A stretch of 64,000 nt of DNA, from NCBI GenBank assembly GCA_937895345.1, contig CALAWP010000010.1:1-64000 (forward strand). Direction: 5' to 3'. The notes beneath the pieces are model-generated. The model worked only from the letters and a program-made list of their open reading frames with translations. It had not been told where the DNA came from and did no database searches. This DNA is from an uncultured Paenibacillus sp. (GTDB lineage Bacteria; Bacillota; Bacilli; Paenibacillales; Paenibacillaceae). This document shows positions 7,223 to 16,451 of the stretch, piece after piece. Made by a program: the position numbers and the translations under genes. Position 1 is the stretch's first letter, and each line of letters begins with the position of its first letter.

Positions 7223-9901
7223 TTGGCGAAAAAGAGACGCAAAAAGAAATCGATCGGCGCCGCGCTGAAATATGAAGTTTACGGCATTCTGCTCATTACG
7301 ATATCCATCATCGCGCTGTCCGGAGAAGCTGCGGTCGGCCGGGCGCTGTCCCGGCTCTTCGGTCTGGCGCTCGGCAAATATTATTTCGTGCTTGCTTTGG
7401 TCGGCGTATTCGTCGGCTTGCACGTCATGGTCAAGCGGGCTTGGCCGCGCGGTTGGACCAACCGTCGGACAGGCCTTCTTCTATTGCTGCTCGCGCTTGT
7501 GCTGAGCAGCTCCATAGCGGAAATCAATCAGCGGCTCGAGGTGCTCGACCGCGAAGAAATGTCAGGGGCGATCGTGCTTCGAAGCTTGGGCGAGCAGCTG
7601 CAGGGAGAGCTGCTTTCTTCCTCTTCGCAGCAAGTGCCCATCCGCGAGAAGGCGATCAGCGGCGGATATGCGGGCGCGCTTATGTATTCGATGCTGTTTT
7701 CCTTGTTCGGATACTACGGAGCTCTCATCGTCAATTTTGTCATGTATGCGATTGCGCTCATGCTCATTACCGGCAAATCATACGTGGAGCTGCTGCGCTT
7801 CGTCGTAAAGCGGGCCGTCAATATGTTCAGACTGCTAAGCGCCAAATGGGAGAAGAGGGCCTCGCGCAAAACGTCGGCGGCGGCCGCAAGTCCGGCGCCG
7901 GCGAACGTTGACGATGCCGGAACGATCGACGATGACGACGGTTACGTTCCGCCCGCGCCCAAAAAACGAAAATCGCTGTTTTTTGCATGGAAGCAGGAGG
8001 AGCCGGAACAACAGGCTCACGAGCCGGGAGAAGAGTGGTTTGTCGACCGAGAGAATAACGAACCCGACGCGAAACCGCTGTGGCAAGCCGAAATGGAGCG
8101 CCCATGGGAAAGGTCGGGGGAAGAAGCTGAGATTTCGGCGGAAACGGCCGAACTGCCGTCGGAGGGGCTTCGCGAGCCGGACCGCGAGGACGATACGGCG
8201 CCTTGGGAGGAGCCCGGCGACGGCGGACCGGCATCCGTGATCGGGCCGGACGGCCTTGGCGACGCTTCCGAGCCGCCGCCGTTTGGCGAACCGGATGAGC
8301 CGGATTTGGCCGCCGGCGACGATGTCGAATCCGACGGCGCGGCTCTGTTTGATGCGCCGGAAGCCGAGGCGGGAACGGACGCCAGGCTGGAATCCGAAGC
8401 GCTTATTTCGGAGCAAACGCTCGCAGGCGATCCCCGCCGGCCGATGGCGGGCTCCGCGGCGGCGGCCGAAGCGCTCAAGCCGTACAAGATGCCGCCGTTT
8501 ACGCTGCTCCAGAAGCCGGTAGGGCTGAGCAAAGGATCGGACGCCGCGGATATGTACGATTCCAGGCGGAAGCTGGAAGCGACGCTGGAAAGCTTCGGGG
8601 TAAGAGCGAAGGTGCTCGACGTCGTCAGAGGCCCTGCGGTCACGCGTTACGAGGTGCAGCCGGCGACCGGCGTCAAGGTGAGCCGGATCGTCAGCCTGAC
8701 CGACGATATCGCGCTCGCTCTGGCCGCCAAGGATATCCGGATGGAAGCGCCGATTCCCGGCAAGTCGGCCATCGGCATCGAGGTGCCGAATACGGAAGTA
8801 TCCGTCGTGACGATGAGGGAAGTGATGGAGACCCCCGCTTTCCAAAACTCGCCGTCCAAGCTGTCGATCGCCTTCGGGCGCGATATTTCCGGTCAATCCA
8901 TCGTCGGCAACCTGGCGCGGATGCCGCATCTGCTCGTCGCGGGGGCGACGGGCTCCGGCAAGTCGGTTTGCATCAACGGCATCATTACAAGCATTCTTTA
9001 TAAAGCGAAGCCGGACGAAGTGAAATTTCTTATGATCGACCCGAAGATGGTGGAGCTGAACGTATATAACGGCATTCCGCATCTGCTGGCGCCGGTTGTC
9101 ACCGATCCGCGCCGGGCCTCGCTCGCGCTCAAAAAAATCGTCGTCGAGATGGAAAAACGGTACGAGCTGTTCTCGAAATCGGCCACGCGGAACATCGAAG
9201 GCTACAACGCGCTGATGGCCGACAATCCGGCGGCAGTGCTGCCTTATATCGTCGTGATCGTGGACGAGCTTGCGGATTTGATGATGGTCGCCGCGGGCGA
9301 CGTGGAGGACTCCATTGCCCGGCTCGCCCAGATGGCACGAGCGGCCGGCATTCATCTCATTATTGCGACCCAGAGGCCGTCCGTCGACGTCATTACGGGC
9401 GTCATCAAGGCGAACATTCCTTCCCGCATCGCCTTCGGCGTATCGTCCCAAGTCGATTCCCGGACGATACTGGACATGGCCGGGGCGGAAAAGCTGCTCG
9501 GCCGGGGCGATATGTTGTTCTTGCCTGTCGGCATGTCCAAGCCGCTGCGCGTCCAGGGAGCCTTCTTGTCCGATGCCGAGGTGGAAGCGCTCGTGACGTT
9601 CGTGCGAGATCAGGGCGAGGCCGAATACAAGGAGGACCTTGTCCCCGAAGTGGACGACGACGCGGATGACGGCGATATGGCGCTGGACGAGCTGTTCGAC
9701 CAAGCGGTCCAGATCGTCGTGGAAGCGAAGCAGGCTTCCGTCTCCCTGCTCCAAAGAAGACTCCGGATCGGGTATACGAGGGCGGCCAGGCTGATCGACC
9801 AGCTCGAAGCCAAATCGATCATCGGCCCGTACGAAGGGAGCAAGCCGCGCGAGGTGCTGATGACACTCGAGCAATTTCAAGCCGGCAAACTGAGTTCTTG
9901 A
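7223..9901 (+). CDS. spoIIIE: DNA translocase SpoIIIE/FtsK
   Basis: This septum-anchored ATPase pumps the chromosome into the forespore and clears DNA from closing septa. Four hydrophobic segments lie in the first 180 residues, followed by an unusually long acidic, Pro/Glu-rich linker (about residues 215-425). Then come the alpha/beta motor domains, with Walker A GATGSGKS near 573 and Walker B VIVDELADL near 690. A C-terminal gamma winged helix (ASVSLLQRRLRIGYTRAARL) reads polar DNA sequences. I prefer TTG 7223 (MAKKRRKKK, 892 aa) over GTG 7214, because GAGGTGA spaces properly only to the TTG. Position after tepA-ylzJ matches B. subtilis. Confidence 0.95.
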   Translation: MAKKRRKKKSIGAALKYEVYGILLITISIIALSGEAAVGRALSRLFGLALGKYYFVLALVGVFVGLHVMVKRAWPRGWTNRRTGLLLLLLALVLSSSIAEINQRLEVLDREEMSGAIVLRSLGEQLQGELLSSSSQQVPIREKAISGGYAGALMYSMLFSLFGYYGALIVNFVMYAIALMLITGKSYVELLRFVVKRAVNMFRLLSAKWEKRASRKTSAAAASPAPANVDDAGTIDDDDGYVPPAPKKRKSLFFAWKQEEPEQQAHEPGEEWFVDRENNEPDAKPLWQAEMERPWERSGEEAEISAETAELPSEGLREPDREDDTAPWEEPGDGGPASVIGPDGLGDASEPPPFGEPDEPDLAAGDDVESDGAALFDAPEAEAGTDARLESEALISEQTLAGDPRRPMAGSAAAAEALKPYKMPPFTLLQKPVGLSKGSDAADMYDSRRKLEATLESFGVRAKVLDVVRGPAVTRYEVQPATGVKVSRIVSLTDDIALALAAKDIRMEAPIPGKSAIGIEVPNTEVSVVTMREVMETPAFQNSPSKLSIAFGRDISGQSIVGNLARMPHLLVAGATGSGKSVCINGIITSILYKAKPDEVKFLMIDPKMVELNVYNGIPHLLAPVVTDPRRASLALKKIVVEMEKRYELFSKSATRNIEGYNALMADNPAAVLPYIVVIVDELADLMMVAAGDVEDSIARLAQMARAAGIHLIIATQRPSVDVITGVIKANIPSRIAFGVSSQVDSRTILDMAGAEKLLGRGDMLFLPVGMSKPLRVQGAFLSDAEVEALVTFVRDQGEAEYKEDLVPEVDDDADDGDMALDELFDQAVQIVVEAKQASVSLLQRRLRIGYTRAARLIDQLEAKSIIGPYEGSKPREVLMTLEQFQAGKLSS

Positions 9902-9919
9902 GGCCGATTCCCTAACATT

Positions 9920-9950
9920 TGCATAGAGTGGAGACTTCTTTCTCATACTA
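9920..9950 (+). promoter_or_regulatory. Sigma-G promoter for sleB
   Basis: TGCATA (9920-9925), an 18-bp spacer, and CATACTA (9944-9950). Both elements match the sigma-G consensus TGMATA / CATAMTA exactly. This places sleB in the forespore regulon and rules out the upstream GTG at 9951 as a start. Confidence 0.8.
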
Positions 9951-10007
9951 GTGTCAAGCAACGCTGGCCACAGCGGACTAACCTGGATGAGAAAGGCAGA
10001 TCCCTAC

Positions 10008-10787
10008 ATGAAAAACCGATTGATCACGGCAACCGTCATCATTGTCTTGCTGCTGTTCGGCTCCTTTTCGCTGCTGAAGGGGTACGGAGAACCGTCCGCC
10101 GAAACGTTCAGCAACGCGACGCTGAAGGTCGGTTCTTCCGGCGACGACGTTTACGAGCTGCAAGGCCGGTTAACCTACCTGGGCTATTACAACGGCAAGA
10201 TAGACGGCATATTCGGCTCGAAAACCAAAGGAGCGGTCACTTGGTTCCAATGGAAATTCGGCTTGAAGTCGGACGGCGTCGTCGGGGCGAAGACGAAGCA
10301 GAAGCTCGTAGATGCGACGAAGGGCTGGAAGCCCGGCTCTAAGGGCGCCGGCGGAGCGGGCGGAGGCGCTGCCGGAAGCTCCGGCGGAGGCGGAGGCGGC
10401 GGCAATTTGGCTCAATCCAACCGGCTCGGATTGTCGGATAACGATATTCAAATTATGGCAAACGCCGTTTACGGCGAAGCCCGCGGCGAGCCATACGAGG
10501 GACAGGTTGCGGTTGCGGCCGTTATATTGAACCGGGTCAAATCGCAAAGCTTTCCGAACACCGTATACGGCGTCATCTTTCAGCCGAGAGCCTTTACGGC
10601 GGTGGCGGACGGCCAAATATGGCTGACCCCGAACGAAAGAGCGAAGGAAGCGGTCATGGATGCGATTAACGGGTGGGATCCGACCGGAGGCTGCTTGTAT
10701 TACTTCAACCCGGACACCGCAACTTCGGCCTGGATTTGGACGAGACCGCAGGTGAAGACGATCGGCAAGCATATTTTCTGCATGTAA
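10008..10787 (+). CDS. sleB: Spore cortex-lytic enzyme SleB (cell wall hydrolase)
   Basis: This is a germination hydrolase that cuts muramic-delta-lactam cortex peptidoglycan. Starting at ATG 10008 it has 259 residues. A signal/membrane segment (MKNRLITATVIIVLLLFGS) comes first. A peptidoglycan-binding domain follows at about 33-92 (VGSSGDDVYELQGRLTYLGY, GAVTWFQ). A Gly/Ser-rich linker spans about 95-128, and a SleB/CwlJ hydrolase domain fills the C-terminus (MANAVYGEARGEPYEGQVAV, with the likely catalytic Glu). The frame extends to GTG 9951, but that codon sits at the predicted transcription start; ATG 9987 is also possible. Its usual partner gene ypeB is not adjacent; M16 peptidase genes follow instead. 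Confidence 0.88.
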   Translation: MKNRLITATVIIVLLLFGSFSLLKGYGEPSAETFSNATLKVGSSGDDVYELQGRLTYLGYYNGKIDGIFGSKTKGAVTWFQWKFGLKSDGVVGAKTKQKLVDATKGWKPGSKGAGGAGGGAAGSSGGGGGGGNLAQSNRLGLSDNDIQIMANAVYGEARGEPYEGQVAVAAVILNRVKSQSFPNTVYGVIFQPRAFTAVADGQIWLTPNERAKEAVMDAINGWDPTGGCLYYFNPDTATSAWIWTRPQVKTIGKHIFCM

Positions 10788-10796
10788 AACTAAGGG

Positions 10797-10842
10797 GAAG
10801 CAGCCGCCGCCGCCGTGCGGGCAGTGGTTGCTTCTTCCATTT
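10797..10842 (+). terminator. Weak hairpin terminator after sleB
   Basis: A 9-bp stem (10797-10805 with 10826-10834, one G-U pair) is followed by a T-rich but interrupted tail. It overlaps the promoter proposed for the next gene. Confidence 0.45.
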
Positions 10843-10857
10843 CCAATGGGTTAAAAT
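10828..10857 (+). promoter_or_regulatory. Candidate sigma-A promoter for ymfF operon
   Basis: TTGCTT (10828-10833), an 18-bp spacer, and TAAAAT (10852-10857), followed by the RBS at 10875. Confidence 0.45.
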
Positions 10858-10890
10858 GATGAAAAGGCAAGATTGAAAGGAGCAATCCGC

Positions 10891-12165
10891 GTGTCCTTAT
10901 TCCAAAGGGGCCAGGTGCGGCGCATCCGTCTGCACGTATTGCCAACGAAACGATTCAAGACATTCGCGATCTCGCTGTTTGCGGGCCTTCCGCTCAACGA
11001 AGAGTCCGTAACGCCGGTCGCGCTTATTCCGTTTGTGCTTCGCAGAGGCACCGCCAAGACGCCGGAAACGATCGCCGTGCGCGAAAGGCTGGACGATCTG
11101 TACGGGGCGGGCTTCGGGTTCGACGTATACAAGCGGGGCGATTCGCAAATCGTGCAATTCCGGATGGACGTGATCAATGACCGGTTCGTCGCTTCCGACG
11201 TTTCGCTGCTGGAAGCCTCCATCTCGTTTTTGGGCGAAGTAGTGACGGATCCGCTCCTGGAAGGCACCGGCTTCGCAGGCAAATATGTGGACGCCGAAAA
11301 ATTAACGCTGCGCAAGCGGCTCGAGGCGATCGTCAACGACAAGATCCGGTATGCCGCCGAACGGTGTCTCGAGGAGATGTGCGCCGACGAGCCTTATCGG
11401 CTTCATCCGCTGGGTAAGCTTGACGCGATCGACGGCATTTCGTCTTCCTCGTTGTACGGCCAATACGGCCAATGGCTGAACGAAGCGGCGCTTGACCTGT
11501 ACGTCGTGGGCGACACGACGCTCGAAGAAGTAACGGAGCTGGTCGGACGGTCGTTCAAGCTGGGCGACGGGCAGCCGGCGGCTTACGCCAAGCCGTCCGT
11601 ACAAAAGGACGTGAAGGACGTCAAGGTCGTCGTAGATCAGATGGACGTCAGCCAAGGCAAGCTGAACATGGGCTTGCGGACGGGCGTTGGATACGACGAC
11701 GAGCTTTATCCGGCCGCGTTGATGTATAACGGCATATTGGGCGGCTATCCGCACTCGAAGCTGTTCATCAACGTGCGGGAAAAGGCCAGCCTTGCCTATT
11801 ACGCGGCATCAAGGCTGGACGGCCATAAGGGCATTTGCACGATCCAGTCGGGAATTGAGGTGGCCAATTACGAGCGGGCCGTCGACATCATTAAGGAGCA
11901 GTTGAACAGCATGCGGGAAGGCCGCTTGTCGGAACTCGAGATGAGCCAGACGAAGGCGATGATTTCGAATCATTTGCGCGAAATGCAGGATTCCGCCTAT
12001 GAGATGCTCGCTTACGACTTCAATGGAGTGCTGACCGGCAATTTCCGGCCGGCCGACGAGCTGCTTCGCCGGGTGGAGGGCGTGACGCCGGAGCATATCC
12101 GCGCCGTCGCGCAAGGCGTTCAGCTCGATACGATCTACTTTTTGCGGGACCGAAAGGAGGCATAA
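10891..12165 (+). CDS. ymfF: EF-P modification-associated M16 family protein YmfF (YfmF)
   Basis: This 424-residue M16 (pitrilysin-like) protein lacks the zinc-binding HxxEH. The corresponding N-terminal region reads SLFAGLPLNEESVTPVAL, so it is probably the non-catalytic partner of the YmfH peptidase that follows. The pair, together with YmfI, has been associated with the 5-aminopentanol modification of elongation factor P in B. subtilis; the precise role of the peptidases is not settled. I chose GTG 10891 because GAAAGGAG lies 8 nt upstream; TTG 10873 would overlap that RBS. The gap to ymfH is 3 bp. Confidence 0.88.
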   Translation: MSLFQRGQVRRIRLHVLPTKRFKTFAISLFAGLPLNEESVTPVALIPFVLRRGTAKTPETIAVRERLDDLYGAGFGFDVYKRGDSQIVQFRMDVINDRFVASDVSLLEASISFLGEVVTDPLLEGTGFAGKYVDAEKLTLRKRLEAIVNDKIRYAAERCLEEMCADEPYRLHPLGKLDAIDGISSSSLYGQYGQWLNEAALDLYVVGDTTLEEVTELVGRSFKLGDGQPAAYAKPSVQKDVKDVKVVVDQMDVSQGKLNMGLRTGVGYDDELYPAALMYNGILGGYPHSKLFINVREKASLAYYAASRLDGHKGICTIQSGIEVANYERAVDIIKEQLNSMREGRLSELEMSQTKAMISNHLREMQDSAYEMLAYDFNGVLTGNFRPADELLRRVEGVTPEHIRAVAQGVQLDTIYFLRDRKEA

Positions 12166-12168
12166 CGC

Positions 12169-13455
12169 TTGGAGAAGCTAGACTATCCTCAAGTACAGGA
12201 AACGTTGTTCCGGGAAGTGCTGGACAACGGACTGGAAGTGATCGTGCTGCCCAAGGAGGGGTTTCACAAAACGTACGCCACCTTCTCGACCAAATACGGT
12301 TCCATTGACAACCATTTCGCGGTAGGCTCTCAGGTGCCCTCAAAAGTGCCGGACGGCATCGCGCATTTTTTGGAGCATAAAATGTTCGAGGAGCCGGAAG
12401 GAGACATCTTTGCCGTCTTTGCTTCCAACGGCGCTTCCGCTAACGCCTATACGACGTTCGACCGCACCGTCTATCTGTTTTCCGCAACGGAAAACATTCA
12501 CGCCAATCTGGAGACGCTTATCGACTTCGTTCAGAGACCTTATTTCACCGATGCGAACGTCGAGAAGGAGAAGGGCATCATCGAGCAGGAAATTCAAATG
12601 TACCGCGACAATGCCGATTGGCGCGTCTATTTCGGTCTCATCGACGCCCTTTACCAGAAGCATCCGGTTCATATCGACATTGCAGGAACACCGGAGTCGA
12701 TCCGGCAAATCGACAAGGAAACGCTGTACCGCTGCTATGAAACGTTTTATCATCCGACGAACATGCTGCTGTTTGTCGTAGGCGGCGTCGACGCAGAGGA
12801 AGTGTTCCGCCTGGTCCGAGCGAACCAGGCACGCAAGACGTTTGCGCCGCAAGGGGACATTAACCGGTTTTTCGAAGAGGAGCCCGCCCCGGTCAAAATG
12901 CCGAGGAGGGTTGCTCAGCTGCCGGTTTCGCTCCCGAAATTTATGATGGGCTTCAAGGAAAAGAACGGACCCGGCCAAGCGAAGAGCGCCCTGTTGCAGG
13001 AAACGGCGTCCAAGCTCATGCTGGAGGCGGTCATCGGCTCGAGCTCGTCGCTTTACCAGAAGCTGTACGACCAAAGCCTCATTTCCGATTCGTTCGGTCA
13101 TGAATACAATTCCGGCCCCGGATACGCCTTCTCCGTTATCGGCGGCGATACGCCGGACCCCGACAAGCTGCTGGCGGAAATCCGCTCGGCCTTGGAGGCG
13201 CTGATCGCAGGCGGAATCTCCGAGGAAGCCTTTATGCGGGCCAAACGCAAAAAAATCGGTAGTTACTTGCGAATGCTCAACTCCCCGGAGTCGATCGCAG
13301 GAGAATTTACCCGTTACCGGTTCAGGGAGAGCGACATGTTCGACGTGCTGGCCGGTTACGAAAGCTGCACGCTGGAGCAGGTCAATGAACGGCTTAGGGC
13401 TCATTTCGATTTCAATCAGCTCGCCGTTTCGATCGTCGAACGGCCGAAGGGATGA
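12169..13455 (+). CDS. ymfH: EF-P modification-associated M16 peptidase YmfH (YfmH)
   Basis: This is a 428-residue M16 metallopeptidase with an intact inverted zinc motif, HFLEH, near residue 66 and a downstream Glu in KGIIEQEIQMY, which should complete the metal site. It likely forms a heterodimer with the motif-less YmfF. It starts at TTG 12169 with AAAGGAGG at 8-nt spacing. The stop overlaps the ymfI start (ATGA at 13452-13455). It is a predicted cytosolic protein with no signal peptide. Confidence 0.9.
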   Translation: MEKLDYPQVQETLFREVLDNGLEVIVLPKEGFHKTYATFSTKYGSIDNHFAVGSQVPSKVPDGIAHFLEHKMFEEPEGDIFAVFASNGASANAYTTFDRTVYLFSATENIHANLETLIDFVQRPYFTDANVEKEKGIIEQEIQMYRDNADWRVYFGLIDALYQKHPVHIDIAGTPESIRQIDKETLYRCYETFYHPTNMLLFVVGGVDAEEVFRLVRANQARKTFAPQGDINRFFEEEPAPVKMPRRVAQLPVSLPKFMMGFKEKNGPGQAKSALLQETASKLMLEAVIGSSSSLYQKLYDQSLISDSFGHEYNSGPGYAFSVIGGDTPDPDKLLAEIRSALEALIAGGISEEAFMRAKRKKIGSYLRMLNSPESIAGEFTRYRFRESDMFDVLAGYESCTLEQVNERLRAHFDFNQLAVSIVERPKG

Positions 13456-14198
13456 AGACGCTGCAGGAAACGACGGTATTGATCACCGGGGGAAGCCGGG
13501 GCATCGGCGCGGCTATCGCCAAGCGCTTTGCTTCGGAGGGAGTCAATATCGTCTTGCATTACTTGCAATCTCACGAAAAAGCGAACGAAACGGCTCGCAT
13601 GTGCATGGCGATGGGCGCCAGCGTTATGACGATCACCGCCGACCTGCGTTCCAAGGAGCAGCTGTCGCGCATGCGCGACAAGCTGGAGAGCCGGGGCATC
13701 CGGCCGGACATTCTGGTGAACAACGGCGGCATCTCCCATTACGGCTTGCTGTCGGACGTGACGGAGCAGGAATGGGACGATGTTATGGCGGTCAATTTGA
13801 AAGGCATGTTTTTGTGCTCGCAGCTGTTCATGCCGCATATGATCGCCCAGCGTTACGGCAGAATCATTAACGTTTCTTCCGTATGGGGGCTGTCGGGCGC
13901 TTCGTGCGAGGTGCTGTACTCGACGACGAAGGGCGGCATGAACGCTTTTACGAAGGCTCTGGCGAAGGAGCTCGCTCCTTCCGGCGTTACCGTAAACGCC
14001 GTGGCGCCGGGAGCGGTCGATACGCTCATGATGGACAAATTCGACGCGGATGAAAAGGCGGCGCTTCAACAGGAAATACCCGCAGGCCGGTTTGCCTCTC
14101 CGGAGGAAATCGCCTCGCTCGTTTACTTTTTGGCTTTGCCGGAATCCTCCTACATTACGGGACAGATCATCAGTCCGAACGGCGGCTGGCTGACCTGA
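13452..14198 (+). CDS. ymfI: EF-P 5-aminopentanone reductase YmfI (SDR family)
   Basis: This 248-residue short-chain dehydrogenase reduces the 5-aminopentanone group on elongation factor P to 5-aminopentanol in B. subtilis. The NAD(P) motif TGGSRGIGAAIA is near residue 12, NNGGISHYG near 91, catalytic INVSSVWG near 137 and YSTTKGG (YxxxK) near 156. The C-terminus SSYITGQIISPNGGW is classical for this family. It is translationally coupled to ymfH. Assignment as YmfI rather than a generic SDR rests on synteny with the M16 pair. Confidence 0.9.
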   Translation: MKTLQETTVLITGGSRGIGAAIAKRFASEGVNIVLHYLQSHEKANETARMCMAMGASVMTITADLRSKEQLSRMRDKLESRGIRPDILVNNGGISHYGLLSDVTEQEWDDVMAVNLKGMFLCSQLFMPHMIAQRYGRIINVSSVWGLSGASCEVLYSTTKGGMNAFTKALAKELAPSGVTVNAVAPGAVDTLMMDKFDADEKAALQQEIPAGRFASPEEIASLVYFLALPESSYITGQIISPNGGWLT

Positions 14199-14288
14199 CG
14201 GGTCCGGCGGAATATTTCCGCGTCCATATGCCCAAACTAACGACTGTTGATGAATCATTTCCATACCCGACCGAGGAGGCGAAGAGGC

Positions 14289-14540
14289 ATGTCAACTGTC
14301 CTGAACAATTTCGAAACGTGGAAACATTTTTTGGCGGACCGCGTATCCCATGCCAAGCGCATGGGCCTTTCGGAAGAGTCGATCGCCAATCTGGCATACG
14401 AAATCGGCTCCTTCCTGGACGAGAAGGTCGATCCGAAAAATGACGAGGAACGGGTGCTGAAGGAGCTGTGGGACGTAGGCGACGAAGGAGAGCGCAAGAC
14501 GATCGCGCATCTGATGGTCAAGCTCGTCGACAGAACCTAG
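14289..14540 (+). CDS. ymfJ: DUF3243 family protein YmfJ
   Basis: This is an 83-residue cytosolic protein of unknown function, conserved after ymfI in Bacillales. The N-terminus MSTVLNNFETWKHFLADRV and GSFLDEKVDPKNDEERVLKELW fit DUF3243. I chose ATG 14289, which follows GAGGAGG at 9 nt; upstream in-frame ATGs at 14247 and 14250 add an Arg-rich non-conserved stretch. A strong hairpin terminator follows. Confidence 0.85.
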   Translation: MSTVLNNFETWKHFLADRVSHAKRMGLSEESIANLAYEIGSFLDEKVDPKNDEERVLKELWDVGDEGERKTIAHLMVKLVDRT

Positions 14541-14584
14541 CTCTGATCCCCGTTTTTAGTTCCGCCGCCGCAAGGCTGTACATG

Positions 14585-14624
14585 CGCAGAAAAGCCTCCC
14601 CCTGGAGGCTTTTCTGCGATGTCT
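14585..14624 (+). terminator. Strong terminator after ymfJ
   Basis: A perfect 15-bp stem (14585-14599 with 14604-14618) has GCCTCC/GGAGGC at its core followed by CTTTTCT. It has A-run/T-run symmetry, so it could also act on the other strand. Confidence 0.8.
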
Positions 14625-14744
14625 TTATACGATTTGCAGGATTGTGACGAAATTTGTAGAATAGACAATTATGGTTAACAATAACGCGCAATAATCGTTT
14701 ATACTTAATGTTCGGTTATGGCGAAGCCTGGACGGTGAACTCTC

Positions 14745-15512
14745 ATGGAAAAGAAACAGTGGTACATGGAATACAAGATACATAAAAACCGGCCCGGCTT
14801 GCTGGGCGACATCGCTTCGCTGCTTGGCATGCTTGAAGTGAACATTATAACGATCAACGGCGTCGAGGATCGCACGAGGGGCATGCTGCTCCAAACGGAC
14901 GACGACGTCAAAATCGAGCTTCTGGGCAAAATGCTCCAAAAAGTAGACAATATAACGGTCAACAAGCTTCGGACGCCTACGATCGTCGATATATTGGCCG
15001 TGCGGCACGGGCGTTACATCGAGCGGGATTCCGACGACCGGAAGACATTTCGCTTTACGCGCGACGAGCTCGGCTTGCTGGTCGATTTTTTGGGAGAAGT
15101 GTTCAAGAGAGAAGGCAATCAGGTTATCGGCTTGCGGGGAATGCCTCGCGTAGGGAAGACGGAATCGATCATTGCGGGGAGCGTCTGCTCCAACAAAAGA
15201 TGGACGTTCGTCTCGTCGACCTTGCTGAGACAAACGGTGCGCAGCCAGCTGTCCGAAGAGGAAATGCAGCCGAACAACATCTTTATTATCGACGGGATTG
15301 TAAGCACGATCCGTTCCAACGAAAAACATCATGCTCTGCTGCAGGAAATTATGGCCATGCCGTCAACGAAGGTGATCGAGCATCCCGACATTTTCGTCAA
15401 GGAATCCCACTACGACTACAGTCATTTCGATATCATCGTGGAGTTGCGCAATACGCCGGACGAAGAAATTTCGTACGAATCGTTTACCGCGAATTACACC
15501 GACGATTTTTGA
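14745..15512 (+). CDS. ymfK: DUF3388 protein YmfK with ACT-like and P-loop regions
   Basis: This is a 255-residue conserved Bacillales protein of unknown function. The N-terminal 75 residues look like an ACT domain (HKNRPGLLGDIASLLGMLEVNI). Residues about 125-140 contain GMPRVGKTES, a Walker A-like GxxxxGKT/S, and a hydrophobic NNIFIIDGIV could be Walker B. A ligand-sensing NTPase is a reasonable guess but is inference only. The RBS is weak (GGTGA about 8 nt before ATG 14745). It sits between ymfJ and the rodZ-like gene as in B. subtilis. Confidence 0.82.
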   Translation: MEKKQWYMEYKIHKNRPGLLGDIASLLGMLEVNIITINGVEDRTRGMLLQTDDDVKIELLGKMLQKVDNITVNKLRTPTIVDILAVRHGRYIERDSDDRKTFRFTRDELGLLVDFLGEVFKREGNQVIGLRGMPRVGKTESIIAGSVCSNKRWTFVSSTLLRQTVRSQLSEEEMQPNNIFIIDGIVSTIRSNEKHHALLQEIMAMPSTKVIEHPDIFVKESHYDYSHFDIIVELRNTPDEEISYESFTANYTDDF

Positions 15513-15551
15513 CCCAACCAGGATCCATAACTCACGGAAGGAGGCCTATTC

Positions 15552-16451
15552 ATGTCTGAATTAGGCGTATTGCTTCGCAATGCGAGAACACAGCGCGGCT
15601 TGTCGCTTGATGATATTCAGGAATTGACCAAAATCAGAAAACGTTACTTGGAAGCCATCGAGTCCGGAGACCACAGCGTGCTGCCGGGCAACTTTTACGT
15701 CCGCGCTTTCGTCAAGAGTTATTCGGAAGCCGTCGGACTGGATCCCGACGAAGTGCTCCGCCTCTATCAGCATGAAGTCCCCTCTCCGCCGGCGGAGCCG
15801 GCGCAGGAGCCGCTGCCCGTTCGTAAGCCGCGCCGGGTCAAGTCCGCAGGATCGGAGAAGTTCGGCAAGATCGGATTTAATGTGCTGATGTGGGGTTTTC
15901 TCGTTTTAATCATCGCGGTGCTATGGTATTATGCGTTTAGCAAGGAAGACGGCGACGCGGATAAGCTGGACAACCGGACGCCGATAACCGACGCCTCGGA
16001 GCCTCCTCCAACAGCGGGCGCGGGCAGCTCGCCCGATCCGGCCGAGACGGCGCCGCAGGCGACGCCGGAACCGACTCCGCCTCCTGCGACCGTTACGTTT
16101 AACAGCAAATCGGGCAAAGCCGACAAATACGATATCGGCCCCGCCGGTTATGTCCATACGGTCGAACTCAAAGTATCGGGCGGACGCAACTGGGTTGAAG
16201 TGCGCAAGGGAGGCAGCAACGGGGAAAAGCTGTATTACGCCAATGCCGAGGACGGCGAAGTGCTGACTTACGAGCTGACAGAAGCGCTCTACATTAACGT
16301 CGGCCGGGCCGATTACACGGACATTCGCGTAAACGGCGTACAAGTGCCGGACGGAGACCGGAGCAGCTCGAAGAAGCTGCTGCTTCAGCCGCTGGTTGAC
16401 GAGACGGACGAAGGCGCGGAAGAGGGCGCTGGCACGAACGCCGCGCCATAA
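15552..16451 (+). CDS. ymfM: RodZ-like membrane-anchored HTH protein (YmfM)
   Basis: This is a 299-residue single-pass membrane protein. Residues 1-75 form a cytoplasmic helix-turn-helix (LGVLLRNARTQRGLSLDDIQ). A transmembrane helix lies around residues 104-125 (FNVLMWGFLVLIIAVLWYY). A Pro/Thr-rich extracytoplasmic linker follows, then a C-terminal DUF4115-type domain (about 210-285). RodZ links MreB to the elongasome in rod-shaped cells. The start at ATG 15552 is preceded by GGAAGGAGG. The context ymfK-ymfM-(yajQ, rimO)-pgsA agrees with this. Confidence 0.88.
   Translation: MSELGVLLRNARTQRGLSLDDIQELTKIRKRYLEAIESGDHSVLPGNFYVRAFVKSYSEAVGLDPDEVLRLYQHEVPSPPAEPAQEPLPVRKPRRVKSAGSEKFGKIGFNVLMWGFLVLIIAVLWYYAFSKEDGDADKLDNRTPITDASEPPPTAGAGSSPDPAETAPQATPEPTPPPATVTFNSKSGKADKYDIGPAGYVHTVELKVSGGRNWVEVRKGGSNGEKLYYANAEDGEVLTYELTEALYINVGRADYTDIRVNGVQVPDGDRSSSKKLLLQPLVDETDEGAEEGAGTNAAP

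Noticed and set aside
9951..10007. GTG 9951 as the sleB start
   Set aside because: It directly follows the sigma-G -10 element and would lie at or before the transcription start.
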